This document shows, piece by piece, positions 41,225-48,158 of a stretch of DNA of 64,000 nucleotides. The translations under genes were made by a program, and so were the position numbers. The first letter of the stretch is position 1. Every line of letters starts with the position of its first letter. The stretch is from a virus, in IMG/VR virus record IMGVR_UViG_3300021091_000001, positions 1 to 64,000 of that record; one strand, 5' to 3'. A model generated the notes under the pieces. It searched no databases. It worked only from the letters and a program-made list of their open reading frames with translations, and was not told where the DNA came from.

Positions 41225-41976
41225 GTTAATGTCGTGGTGGGAGTTCAGGTTTCGTGATTGTGCCTGAACTCCCATCACACCGCATCGGTAGGTTACATCT
41301 CATCAATGCATTCAGCACGCTTTTTGACGTAGGCAATGCATCTTGAGAACAAGCGGTTCGATTCTGCTTCGATGCGCCGAGTATCCTGGATAAGACCAAG
41401 AACATGGCACTTATAACCATGTAACGATGCGGGTTATGTCCCGTAAGTTGTCGTGTGATTAAGATTGGCCTCACCGATCTTAGTCTACCTGTGAGGCAGG
41501 TAGTCCAGGGGAAAGTCTAAGTTGTTAGTCATCTCACAAATAGCATGAGTGTCTGGGGAGATCCCAGAACAGCTGTCCTTCAGCCGATGAAACACTATTT
41601 GTAAAAACTAACTGCAATACACAACTAGCTAATAGCCTGTAGCTTTGACTTGTGTATAAGATTTTGGCTTATACGGTAGATAACTGTAAACCCGTAATAT
41701 AGGAAACTATATTAATCCGATAATACATACGAGGGTTCTTACAAGTAGTATATATTGTCCAGTTAGATCTTTTTGTAGAAGATTGCGTGTATAACGCGTC
41801 TTAAACGACACTGTGGTGTGCCCTATAATACGTCCATGGTCGCAAGACGTTAAAATGCGTAACCTTGGCCTTTGGTACGAGGGTGACATTAGTGTCAGTG
41901 TCTGGTATATGCACAAACAGCGTCGTATCAATATACCATTAAGATCTTTTTAAAAAGTTCATACAAAGGAGAAAAC
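41225..41976 (+). ncRNA. Gene-free region rich in RNA structure, candidate large structured RNA
   Basis: 752 bases with no credible ORF. Paired elements in order: 16-bp stem 41234-41249/41263-41278; a tRNA-like acceptor and T-arm 41282-41376; hairpins 41460-41482 and 41485-41503 whose loops (CCTCA and TGAGG) are complementary, a possible kissing pair; 41524-41612, an outer stem (GTTAGT/ACTAAC, ACAAATAG/CTATTTGT) enclosing hairpins CTGGG/CCCAG and GCTG/CAGC; GTATAAG/CTTATAC near 41655; ATATAG-GAAA-CTATAT near 41697; ACGTC/GACGT, TGACA/TGTCA and GGTATAT/ATATACC to 41940. Size and ornate fold recall GOLLD/ROOL-type phage RNAs. Confidence 0.5.
41282..41376 (+). ncRNA. tRNA-like element in the structured region
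   Basis: GCATCGG (41282-41288) pairs with TCGATGC (41369-41375). A T-arm AGCGG-TTCGATT-CTGCT sits just inside. The middle is a 7-bp stem ATGCATT/AATGCAT with a 22-base loop rather than a normal anticodon arm, and no D-arm is evident. No CCA encoded. Not a working tRNA by this reading. Confidence 0.4.
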
Positions 41977-42216
41977 ATGCCAATCACCGAAGAAACCATC
42001 AACGAATACGTCTACAGCAGTGAACAAATGATTGAAAGTCAACGGCAAATGATCGAAAAACTCAAAGAAGCCATTGAACTCAAAAACAAACTGTACAATA
42101 CTGCCATCGAATACGCTCAACTCATCTACAAAGGTCTACAATCAACCAATTCCGAGACCAAAGCCAATGCCATGTGGCACCTAGCCAATCTCGCTCAACA
42201 TGAGGAGACAAAATGA
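41977..42216 (+). CDS. Coiled-coil protein
   Basis: 79 residues, long amphipathic helix (SSEQMIESQRQMIEKLKEAIELKNKLYNTAIEYAQLIYKGLQS). AAAGGAGAAAAC precedes ATG. The stop overlaps the next gene (ATGA). Probably an oligomerising adaptor. Unknown. Confidence 0.5.
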   Translation: MPITEETINEYVYSSEQMIESQRQMIEKLKEAIELKNKLYNTAIEYAQLIYKGLQSTNSETKANAMWHLANLAQHEETK

Positions 42217-42443
42217 GGCAACCAATACTTCCATGTATTGTATGCAACAAAAAAATGAATTACCTATGGCCAGAAGAAGAACTAACCAACGTAGATGATG
42301 GAGTTGACTTCTACATGACTGGCTGCTACGGATCCAAATTCGACCTACAGGAATTTACAGCTATCCTCTGCGATACCTGTCTAGAGACTGCCTACAATAA
42401 AGGACATGTAAGGTTCGTTAAAGAATATGACATACTATTCTAA
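42213..42443 (+). CDS. Zinc-ribbon protein, GYGS/LCDxCL family
   Basis: 76 residues. CIVC near residue 8 and CDTC near residue 52, separated by CYGSKFDLQEFTAIL. Clear relative of 31331-31681. It overlaps the previous gene by four bases and is followed by a strong terminator. Function unknown. Confidence 0.6.
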   Translation: MRQPILPCIVCNKKMNYLWPEEELTNVDDGVDFYMTGCYGSKFDLQEFTAILCDTCLETAYNKGHVRFVKEYDILF

Positions 42444-42449
42444 TGTACT

Positions 42450-42497
42450 TACCAGTGTATATGGCTTAGGCTGTATACACTGGTAAATATTTTTTTC
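42450..42497 (+). terminator. Strong intrinsic terminator
   Basis: 13-bp stem TTACCAGTGTATA/TATACACTGGTAA (42450-42462, 42475-42487) followed by ATATTTTTTT. Confidence 0.8.
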
Positions 42498-42503
42498 TAT
42501 AGA

Positions 42504-42519
42504 GCGAGAATCGCCGCAA
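42504..42519. repeat. GCGAGAATCGCCGCAA element, copy 1
   Basis: 16 identical bases also at 42979-42994. Each follows a T-rich run and CTA, and contains a GCGA-GAA-TCGC hairpin. Function unknown; could be a protein site or small RNA hairpin. Confidence 0.55.
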
Positions 42520-42583
42520 TTAAAACTTTAATTTTAATGCATATGATTCGAGCGATTTATTTCGTCTATGGCTTGCATACAAA

Positions 42584-42609
42584 GGAACAATATGATATAT
42601 TATTGTTCC
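42584..42609. promoter_or_regulatory. 9-bp inverted repeat, operator or hairpin
   Basis: GGAACAATA and TATTGTTCC separated by 8 bases, about 40 bases before the next start. Fits a dimeric repressor site or leader hairpin. Confidence 0.45.
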
Positions 42610-42648
42610 CAAGTAAGCTAGTCATATAAAAGGAGAAGTAAAAAGACT

Positions 42649-42864
42649 ATGCCTCGGCAACATCAATCTTCAAGCATGAAGAAAGTCCTTACCGAGTTGT
42701 TGCGGTTAGGATTCACAGTTGAAAGAGCTAAGTCGGGCGTTTATAAAATTGTCCCCCCTCCGACAATTAAAGGCCCTATGTACACAACTCATGGCACAGA
42801 GTCCGCTCTGCACCCAATGAGACGTGACTTTAAAAGAATATATAATATAGATATCCGAGTATGA
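42649..42864 (+). CDS. HicA-like small protein
   Basis: 71 residues: MKKVLTELLRLGFTVERAKSGVYKIVPPPTIKGPMYTTHGTESALHPMRRDFKR. The helix, G-F/W-x-hydrophobic strand, K-x-x-H/Y strand, short HGT then helix order recalls the HicA/YcfA double-stranded-RNA-binding-like fold. No HicB antitoxin gene is seen next to it, so toxin activity is doubtful. AAAGGAGAAG lies upstream. Confidence 0.45.
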   Translation: MPRQHQSSSMKKVLTELLRLGFTVERAKSGVYKIVPPPTIKGPMYTTHGTESALHPMRRDFKRIYNIDIRV

Positions 42865-43422
42865 TTTAAACAGTTTATGCGGGCCAATAAAGAGTCGGTG
42901 TAGGTTTGGTGGTCACCTGCATCGACTCTTTATTACTTGCCCCTGAATAATAATATTATTATAATTTTTTATTCTAGGGCGAGAATCGCCGCAAAACAAT
43001 AATGCTATATCTAATATACATATATACATACATAACAGACAATAACAAGACATAATAAAGCATAAAAACCCAATATACCACATTTTTGTTAATTAAAACT
43101 ATTTTTAGGTCCCCTTCCACGTGGGGGCCCAGTTGTAAGGTATATAAACTTGTTATTATCTGTTGGGGATTTTGTCCACGAAGTGGGGCAAAGTGGGGAT
43201 TCAAACAATGCTTAATACATTAGAGATAATGTTGAGGGTTCACAATGTTTCCTGTCAACTTTAATCCTTTAGCAACTTATATTGGTTATATTCATATACG
43301 CATATATTTAAAGTAAGGTTTTGATTTGCGGCGATGTCATATTTTGGATGGTTTTTATTGGCCCATACAAAAAGACGGATACGAGTTATTAATAGATCTA
43401 CCCAATATACAAGGAGCCGTCT
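42865..43422. other. AT-rich gene-free region, candidate replication origin
   Basis: 558 bases without a convincing gene. Contents: a long hairpin (42886-42897/42923-42934 plus inner 8 bp), the second GCGAGAATCGCCGCAA copy, a long AT-rich run (42945-43110), a CCCC/GGGG hairpin (43111-43127), one DnaA-box-like TTGTCCACG (43172-43180) and neighbouring GTGGGG repeats (43183-43198), then more AT-rich DNA. Origin function is inference. Confidence 0.4.
42979..42994. repeat. GCGAGAATCGCCGCAA element, copy 2
   Basis: Identical to 42504-42519, again after a T-run and CTAG. Marks the left of the AT-rich segment. Confidence 0.55.
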
Positions 43423-43659
43423 ATGACAAACGCAATGTATAAGCTAGGTTCATTTGCAGGCAACTCCGCAAACTATCTGAACCGTCGGCGTTCTAAAAAG
43501 CTTGCTTTAAGTTCCTATCTCACAGTAGAAGCAGGCTTCACCACACTATCCATAGCTGCACTGTTATCCACAAAGATGTACCTGTCGGCTATCTTAGGAG
43601 TACTCCTACTAACATTCCTACTCTACGTCACTTATGGCGTACTCACAGAATTGAACTAG
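43423..43659 (+). CDS. Two-TM membrane protein
   Basis: 78 residues. A basic N-terminal half (NRRRSKKLAL) then hydrophobic segments about 35-50 and 53-72. AAGGAGCCGTCT precedes ATG 43423. Possibly holin-like or a superinfection protein; no family evidence. Confidence 0.5.
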   Translation: MTNAMYKLGSFAGNSANYLNRRRSKKLALSSYLTVEAGFTTLSIAALLSTKMYLSAILGVLLLTFLLYVTYGVLTELN

Positions 43660-43666
43660 ATTACAT

Positions 43667-43798
43667 ATGATTATTCCACCCGAATACCGCATCTCTAAAA
43701 CCAGAGACTTCGAATGGCTTTACGAAAAGATGTACGGTGAAGAACCAATAGACCCATCCGACATTATTGTTACAGATGACCAAGAAGACCCCTTCTAA
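43667..43798 (+). CDS. 43-residue protein with QEDPF tip
   Basis: MIIPPEYRISKTRDFEWLYEKMYGEEPIDPSDIIVTDDQEDPF. The acidic DPF end recalls 40217-41224 (EEDPF). The WLYEKMYGE motif recalls the tail of 39057-39242. No strong ribosome site; seven bases after the preceding stop, so possibly coupled. Confidence 0.45.
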   Translation: MIIPPEYRISKTRDFEWLYEKMYGEEPIDPSDIIVTDDQEDPF

Positions 43799-43850
43799 AT
43801 CTATTCAAAAAAAAAATTATGCGTCGAATTTGGCATGTGAGGGCAAATTT

Positions 43851-44042
43851 ATGGATGTTTGGTCTGTTGTTCAGATGATCGAAGAGCCAAGATATAAAGA
43901 GATTCTTACAGAAGCTCTGCTGGTATATCAAAACCAGTTAGATTTAAACCAACCAAACTTATCTTCTCTGATTAAGATTAAAGATATAGATACTATTCTT
44001 GATATTATTGAAGAATATACTTTAAGACAAAATCTTGTTTGA
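43851..44042 (+). CDS. Small helical protein
   Basis: 63 residues from ATG 43851 (GAGGGCAAATTT upstream). An upstream in-frame start at 43767 would overlap the preceding gene and is less likely. Helical, leucine/isoleucine-rich (LSSLIKIKDIDTILDIIEEYTL). Unknown. Confidence 0.4.
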   Translation: MDVWSVVQMIEEPRYKEILTEALLVYQNQLDLNQPNLSSLIKIKDIDTILDIIEEYTLRQNLV

Positions 44043-44184
44043 AGTTGAATTTGGTTCGTATAAAAGACCGGAAAACGTTTTGGTTGACGATTTGAACTGA
44101 GTTGATTTTATCCCCTCCTTTGATCAACTCCTGAACACAGTCCCTCAGACATCAGTAGCCGTTTAATATCAACCTTAACGAGCT

Positions 44185-44245
44185 AGTCCCTGGTTGCAGT
44201 TCCCCCTACAGCCAGGGACTGGCTCTTCCTACTTTTTTATTTTAT
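44185..44245 (+). terminator. Intrinsic terminator
   Basis: 12-bp stem AGTCCCTGGTTG/CAGCCAGGGACT (44185-44196, 44209-44220), T-run at 44233-44238. A second hairpin GAGTTGAT/ATCAACTC lies upstream near 44098-44128. Confidence 0.65.
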
Positions 44246-44265
44246 AAAGGGATGAGATTATTACT

Positions 44266-44709
44266 ATGATATTATCGCAGGAAACTATTGACGAAATATT
44301 GTCTGTTCATCACACTCTGTGGGATGCATTGACGACAAGTTGTCCAAATCCTTGTGTTACATACAATAATGAAACATATGATGTACGCATTCCTCCTCAT
44401 GGAGGATACGCTTCAGCTATTTTACCCAACAAGAATGGTACTCCGTTCTTGTGGATAACTCAGAACTTAAACAAAACATCTTATGGTACTTTGCAGATTG
44501 AGCGTCAAGCCAAACTAAACAATGACCATAGGATTAGCTGGATTGTCGACACTCGCAATGGTGGCTTTAAATATATCTTTAATATATCCACAACCACCAA
44601 CGACACTGGTCATTGTATCAATGGTACAATTGAGATGTATGACCAGTTCGGTACATCCACAGTATGGTCGACTAACCCACTTATGATTAGTAAGAAATCG
44701 GAATTTTAA
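44266..44709 (+). CDS. Hypothetical protein
   Basis: 147 residues. Beta-rich with many Asn and Thr (NNETYDVRIPPHGGYASAILPNKNGTPFLWITQNL). Only a weak ribosome site (AAAGGGATGAG at distance). The next gene starts right at its stop. No family recognised. Confidence 0.5.
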   Translation: MILSQETIDEILSVHHTLWDALTTSCPNPCVTYNNETYDVRIPPHGGYASAILPNKNGTPFLWITQNLNKTSYGTLQIERQAKLNNDHRISWIVDTRNGGFKYIFNISTTTNDTGHCINGTIEMYDQFGTSTVWSTNPLMISKKSEF

Positions 44710-44961
44710 ATGGACAACATTACCAGTCTTGAAGAACAAATTGGTGTGCTAGAAGCGGATTTTCTTCGCTCTTTTTCAGAGTTCGAGAACATACTTTCAA
44801 AGTATCACGACCAACTCTTTACACTCAGTTTTACTCAAGACAAAGAGCCACAGATTCAGGCTATTAGCCGTGGACTCAAGTCTATGGCATTAGGGCTTTC
44901 TGCTCTTGCAGAAGCCTTTCCTGTTATGTGTCAAGCTCGAGGACTTAATGTCCCTGATTAA
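44710..44961 (+). CDS. Small helical protein
   Basis: 83 residues, predominantly helical (LEEQIGVLEADFLRSFSEFENILSKYHDQLF). Starts directly after the preceding stop (TAA ATG), so translation is coupled. Unknown. Confidence 0.5.
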   Translation: MDNITSLEEQIGVLEADFLRSFSEFENILSKYHDQLFTLSFTQDKEPQIQAISRGLKSMALGLSALAEAFPVMCQARGLNVPD

Positions 44962-45147
44962 AAATTTGTTAAATCCTTCATTTTATACGACTTGATCTGT
45001 TTTTATACTATATAATATATATGCTTTGTAATGATAGTTTTTTAAAAACTTTAGATATTTTAGTTTTTAACTAAGATATCTAACTATTATTATATATGTT
45101 TATATACTACAAATAACAAACAAATCACCTCATAGAGGAGTATCAAA

Positions 45148-45390
45148 ATGCCAAGAGGTAAAACAAATGCGATTGAACAGCTTATCAATACCAAGTACAG
45201 CAGCGGAGTTGAAATCACTGTTGCTGACTTTGCAGCAGAAATTGGTTGCACTGTTCAAAACGTTTATATCTACATCCGAAAGAATCCTTCTCGATTCTCT
45301 CAAATTCGTAGAGGCTTATATCAAATTCATCCATCTGTGCCTAACACTGCTCACCAAAGCGGCAGTGGCGGCATGAGTATGAATGCTTAA
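45148..45390 (+). CDS. Small helix-turn-helix DNA-binding protein candidate
   Basis: 80 residues. TVADFAAEIGCTVQNVYIYIRKNPSRFSQIRRGLYQI fits helix-turn-helix followed by a wing-like strand. AGAGGAGTATCAAA precedes ATG. An imperfect 14-bp inverted repeat (AGATATTTTAGTT...) at 45053-45081 upstream could be its own operator. Likely regulator; target unknown. Confidence 0.55.
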   Translation: MPRGKTNAIEQLINTKYSSGVEITVADFAAEIGCTVQNVYIYIRKNPSRFSQIRRGLYQIHPSVPNTAHQSGSGGMSMNA

Positions 45391-45497
45391 TTTACTTTAA
45401 TATTGTTGACCAAAACTTTGTATTATTTTAATTTAAAGTTACTATTTATAGAACGTAATTAGATTATTACGAAGCGCAGGAGTACAATGTCTTAATG

Positions 45498-45575
45498 TAG
45501 ATGTGTCCCCGAGCGACTGCCCGAAGGGCAGAAGCCGGGGACATACCATCTTGTAAGAGATGTATTCCTTTTTCC
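45498..45575 (+). ncRNA. Strong two-stem RNA hairpin element
   Basis: Stem TGTCCCCG/CGGGGACA (45504-45511, 45536-45543), an internal loop AGCGA/AAGC, then CTGCCC-GAA-GGGCAG (45517-45531). An outer AGATG/CATCT extends it. A second hairpin and TTCCTTTTTCC follow. GC-rich island in AT-rich DNA. Could be a small RNA with terminator or a structured leader of the next gene. Confidence 0.5.
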
Positions 45576-45602
45576 ATTTTATGTTAGCCTTTGGAGGTTG
45601 TC

Positions 45603-45794
45603 ATGAAAAAGTCAAAGTCAGTTAATGACTTCAATGATTTAAATGACAAACAGTATAAAGCTATACTCTTGCTTGTAAAGCTAGTGTCATCTTTGTCTGT
45701 TGAGGTCCATGACCTCACCAAAGAGTTAAAAAGACAATCACAATTAATTGATCGTCTTTTGGCTAACACTCCATTGGAGGAAGACCCTGTTTAG
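45603..45794 (+). CDS. Small coiled-coil protein with EEDPV tip
   Basis: 63 residues from ATG 45603 (GGAGG five bases upstream). Helical (YKAILLLVKLVSSLSVEVHDLTKELKRQSQLIDRLL), ending NTPLEEDPV, similar to the EEDPF ends elsewhere. Unknown. Confidence 0.5.
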   Translation: MKKSKSVNDFNDLNDKQYKAILLLVKLVSSLSVEVHDLTKELKRQSQLIDRLLANTPLEEDPV

Positions 45795-45796
45795 TT

Positions 45797-45826
45797 TTGA
45801 CCACACTATCACCAATATGATACAAT
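45797..45826 (+). promoter_or_regulatory. Sigma-A-type promoter with extended -10
   Basis: TTGACC (45797-45802), an 18-base spacer, and TGATACAAT (-10 TACAAT at 45821-45826). The start is expected near 45833, giving a leader of about 190 bases before the wall-hydrolase gene. Confidence 0.6.
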
Positions 45827-45833
45827 ATACCAT

Positions 45834-46025
45834 GCCCGTTAGCAGCGGGCAGGGGGAAGTTCCCCTATCTAATAGATAGTGATATCTAGAAGTCGGAGAG
45901 GCAACCTTGCCACTGTGATGGGCATCTCGTATGTGTCCATGCAATCTTCGGTTTCGCAAACCTGCGCGATGATAATGCTAGTCGGATTATTGACTAGCAG
46001 AAACAGACGAAAGGAGCGATACCAA
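45834..46025 (+). promoter_or_regulatory. Structured 5' leader of the wall-hydrolase gene
   Basis: Successive hairpins: GCCCG/CGGGC (45834-45850), GGGGA/TCCCC (45853-45865), CTATCT/AGATAG (45865-45879), GGCAA/TTGCC near 45901, and CTAGTC/GACTAG near 45978. AAAGGAG then precedes the start. Could be a riboswitch-like or stability element. Not matched to a known class. Confidence 0.45.
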
Positions 46026-46859
46026 ATGCGCATACTTAAAACATTAATTATATCATTAATTATAATAACTTCATTAACATTTGCCAGTTCTGCCAATGCT
46101 TCAGCTTGGGAGTATGTCACCTTCAGAATGGGTGCACCCGCTAGCTACTGGAAAGATGTAGCTCAATGTCAGGCTGGCAACAAAAATCAGGTCAACTGGA
46201 AACAGCTTGGTATACAATCTGGAGGACTTCAGATTCATACCAATTCTTCTTTCGGTCAACCCGATATGGGCATATGGGAGCAATATGGTGGTGAGCAATT
46301 TGCGCCATCTCCAGATAAAGCATCTGTGGATCAGCAGATTATTATTGCCAACCGTATTGCTATCACAGGCTTCAAAACCAAACAAATTAACAGCTTTACC
46401 ATTAGGCCATTAAGAGATGTTTATATTAAACATCCTCTTGGTTTTAATCATTGGTCATGTATTGCAACTAGTGAGCTTGATTCATATTCCAAAATTGAAT
46501 ACACTGTAAGAATATCTACTGATCCAACTTTCTCATGTCCTAAATATGAGAACTTGTTCAGAAAATATGGTTTACCACCCAAGGTATTTTCCTATATTGC
46601 TTACAGAGAATCACGTTGCAATACTAATGCTGTTAACGCTAGGTGGAAAGATGGTAAACTCATCTGGACATTAAATAATAACAAAACTTATGATTCTGGG
46701 TTGTTACAAATCAATTCATCTTGGATTGGAACACTCAAGAGAGAGTTTGGTTATTCTTCATCTGATTTATTTAAAGCAGATGTTAATGCCCGATTTGCCA
46801 GCTGGATACTTAACAATACATCAGGTAGATTGCGTAACTGGTCTCTGTACGCAAAATAG
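46026..46859 (+). CDS. Secreted wall hydrolase: Rpf-like domain plus SLT-type lytic transglycosylase
   Basis: 277 residues from ATG 46026 (AAAGGAGCGATACCAA). Signal peptide about 1-26 (LIISLIIITSLTFASSANASA). Residues 41-115 match the resuscitation-promoting-factor plan YWKDVAQCQAGN...W...GGLQI...WEQYGGEQFAP...Q..IANRI, but the catalytic Glu position is Q49. Residues 180-265 look like an SLT domain with E195 (AYRESRCN) and DSGLLQINSSW. It probably cleaves host peptidoglycan through the second domain. Confidence 0.7.
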   Translation: MRILKTLIISLIIITSLTFASSANASAWEYVTFRMGAPASYWKDVAQCQAGNKNQVNWKQLGIQSGGLQIHTNSSFGQPDMGIWEQYGGEQFAPSPDKASVDQQIIIANRIAITGFKTKQINSFTIRPLRDVYIKHPLGFNHWSCIATSELDSYSKIEYTVRISTDPTFSCPKYENLFRKYGLPPKVFSYIAYRESRCNTNAVNARWKDGKLIWTLNNNKTYDSGLLQINSSWIGTLKREFGYSSSDLFKADVNARFASWILNNTSGRLRNWSLYAK

Positions 46860-46907
46860 TTTGTACAGAAAATTGACCACTCCATCCATATCAATTAGGA
46901 GATTACA

Positions 46908-47252
46908 ATGGCGTTTGTCCCAAGCATTGAAACACAAGTTAGTAAGAATCCTCGAAAGTTTGCGATGGCTCAGCCATCCAAGCTTTTGACAAAGATTAAA
47001 GGTGAGCCGCCCTTCAACATTTCAAAGGGCAGACGGCGTAACCCTGTCAACACTACAATTTACAACGAGCTCATCGCTAATCGTAACGAATGGTTCCATG
47101 TGAATGTTCAAATTGTTGACAAAAAGCAGCTTGCATCTATCCGTTCATCGCTTTCATTCCGTGCTAGGAAGGATAATCTTACACTTGCCACTGCTTCACT
47201 CTTCAATGAAGAAACGCAGACCATTGATCTTTGGGTTATGCTCGTAGCGTAA
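46908..47252 (+). CDS. Hypothetical protein
   Basis: 114 residues. Basic N-terminal half (ISKGRRRNPVNTTIYNEL), then FHVNVQIVDKKQLASIRSSLSFRARKDNLTLATASLFNEETQTIDLWVML, a beta-alpha-beta pattern. TAGGAGATTACA precedes ATG. Possibly nucleic-acid binding. No family named. Confidence 0.5.
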   Translation: MAFVPSIETQVSKNPRKFAMAQPSKLLTKIKGEPPFNISKGRRRNPVNTTIYNELIANRNEWFHVNVQIVDKKQLASIRSSLSFRARKDNLTLATASLFNEETQTIDLWVMLVA

Positions 47253-47460
47253 CCTAAAGACCAATTATTATTGCGTTATCGTAATTTCTTTGAAGTTCAT
47301 ATCTTACTTCGTCTCGTTATTAAACTATATTCGATGCGCTGTAAGTTACAGGGATGGCCGTAAGCCCTGGTAAAATGAACGGACGGAGTTTGCATGTTCT
47401 CTGCACAAAAACATGCACATCATGCACACGGTTTTTCTATTTGTAAACTTTCTTTTTTGT

Positions 47461-47478
47461 TCATACAGAAAAGAAGGG
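47461..47478 (+). promoter_or_regulatory. CATACA/AAGAAGGG element, copy
   Basis: TCATACAGAAAAGAAGGG, one base different from the core element at 38702 and 39778. Precedes a small TM gene. The 200 bases before it (47253-47460) have two hairpins (CAGGG/CCCTG and GCATGTT/AACATGC) and no gene. Confidence 0.45.
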
Positions 47479-47506
47479 AATAGTCACATTTATTAGGGAG
47501 AAGCTG

Positions 47507-47623
47507 ATGCCTTTTAAATCTGTTGTTGATATCGTCATATTTTCAACTATATGTTTTTTTCTTTTGTCTTGGTATGTTATCAACGCCAGCGATTACAAAA
47601 AGAAAAAGAAAAATAAACCTTAG
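47507..47623 (+). CDS. 38-residue TM peptide
   Basis: MPFKSVVDIVIFSTICFFLLSWYVINASDYKKKKKNKP: one hydrophobic helix and a lysine tail. AGGGAGAAGCTG precedes ATG 47507. Probably a small membrane peptide; function unknown. Confidence 0.45.
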   Translation: MPFKSVVDIVIFSTICFFLLSWYVINASDYKKKKKNKP

Positions 47624-47667
47624 TTGTTTATACAAAATATTGATCCATCTACCTACATAGGAGAATC

Positions 47668-48117
47668 ATGTTTGCTTTCGCTATTATGCTAGCTGTTGCT
47701 TCAACTATTGTAGAAATGATGTTTGCTGCTAATTTTCCGACTTGGCGTCGCCTTGCTTATGAATTCAAATGGTTTAATATGATTATTTCAATCATGTTGT
47801 CATTTCTCATTGGCTTGGCGTTCGGTGCTGCTGGTTTGATTGCCATGACTGCAGGCTTGATTTCTACAGTGTTATCAATTCCAGGTTATGCTTTCTTGCA
47901 CTGGAATTGTGACACTCCTAAAGCTCAAACTCTTGGCACCACTAGAACTAATTATATAAAGACCAAGACTAAAACTAAATTTGCTAAAGGCAAAGAACTT
48001 GCTTCTGACTTGGGAAAGGTTGCTTACGCTACTGGAAAAGTTATTACTGCTCCTATTTGGATTCCACGTAAAGCATCCCACAAGTACAAAGCATTTAAAG
48101 CTAGGTATAATTCATAA
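47668..48117 (+). CDS. Multi-TM membrane protein with basic tail
   Basis: 149 residues. Hydrophobic segments about 2-20, 36-55 and 57-78. The second half is lysine-rich and soluble (KTKTKTKFAKGKELASDLGKVAYATGKV). ATAGGAGAATC precedes ATG. Not recognised. Could serve lysis or membrane remodelling, given the nearby wall hydrolase and holin candidate. Confidence 0.5.
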   Translation: MFAFAIMLAVASTIVEMMFAANFPTWRRLAYEFKWFNMIISIMLSFLIGLAFGAAGLIAMTAGLISTVLSIPGYAFLHWNCDTPKAQTLGTTRTNYIKTKTKTKFAKGKELASDLGKVAYATGKVITAPIWIPRKASHKYKAFKARYNS

Positions 48118-48158
48118 AACAAATAACATTTAATATTATATATTAGGAGATGATTGGC

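Noticed and set aside
41351-41376. Ordinary tRNA gene ending near 41376
   Set aside because: Acceptor and T-arm pair, but there is no D-arm and no 5+7 anticodon arm.
41477-41503. Classical H-type pseudoknot (CCTCAC/GTGAGG with CTACCT/AGGTAG)
   Set aside because: The third loop would be one base, too short to span the stem; the kissing-hairpin reading is sterically better.
44992-45015. TTGATC...TATAAT-like promoter upstream of 45148
   Set aside because: Spacing is 13 or 15 bases, too short; the region is so AT-rich that such matches are expected by chance.
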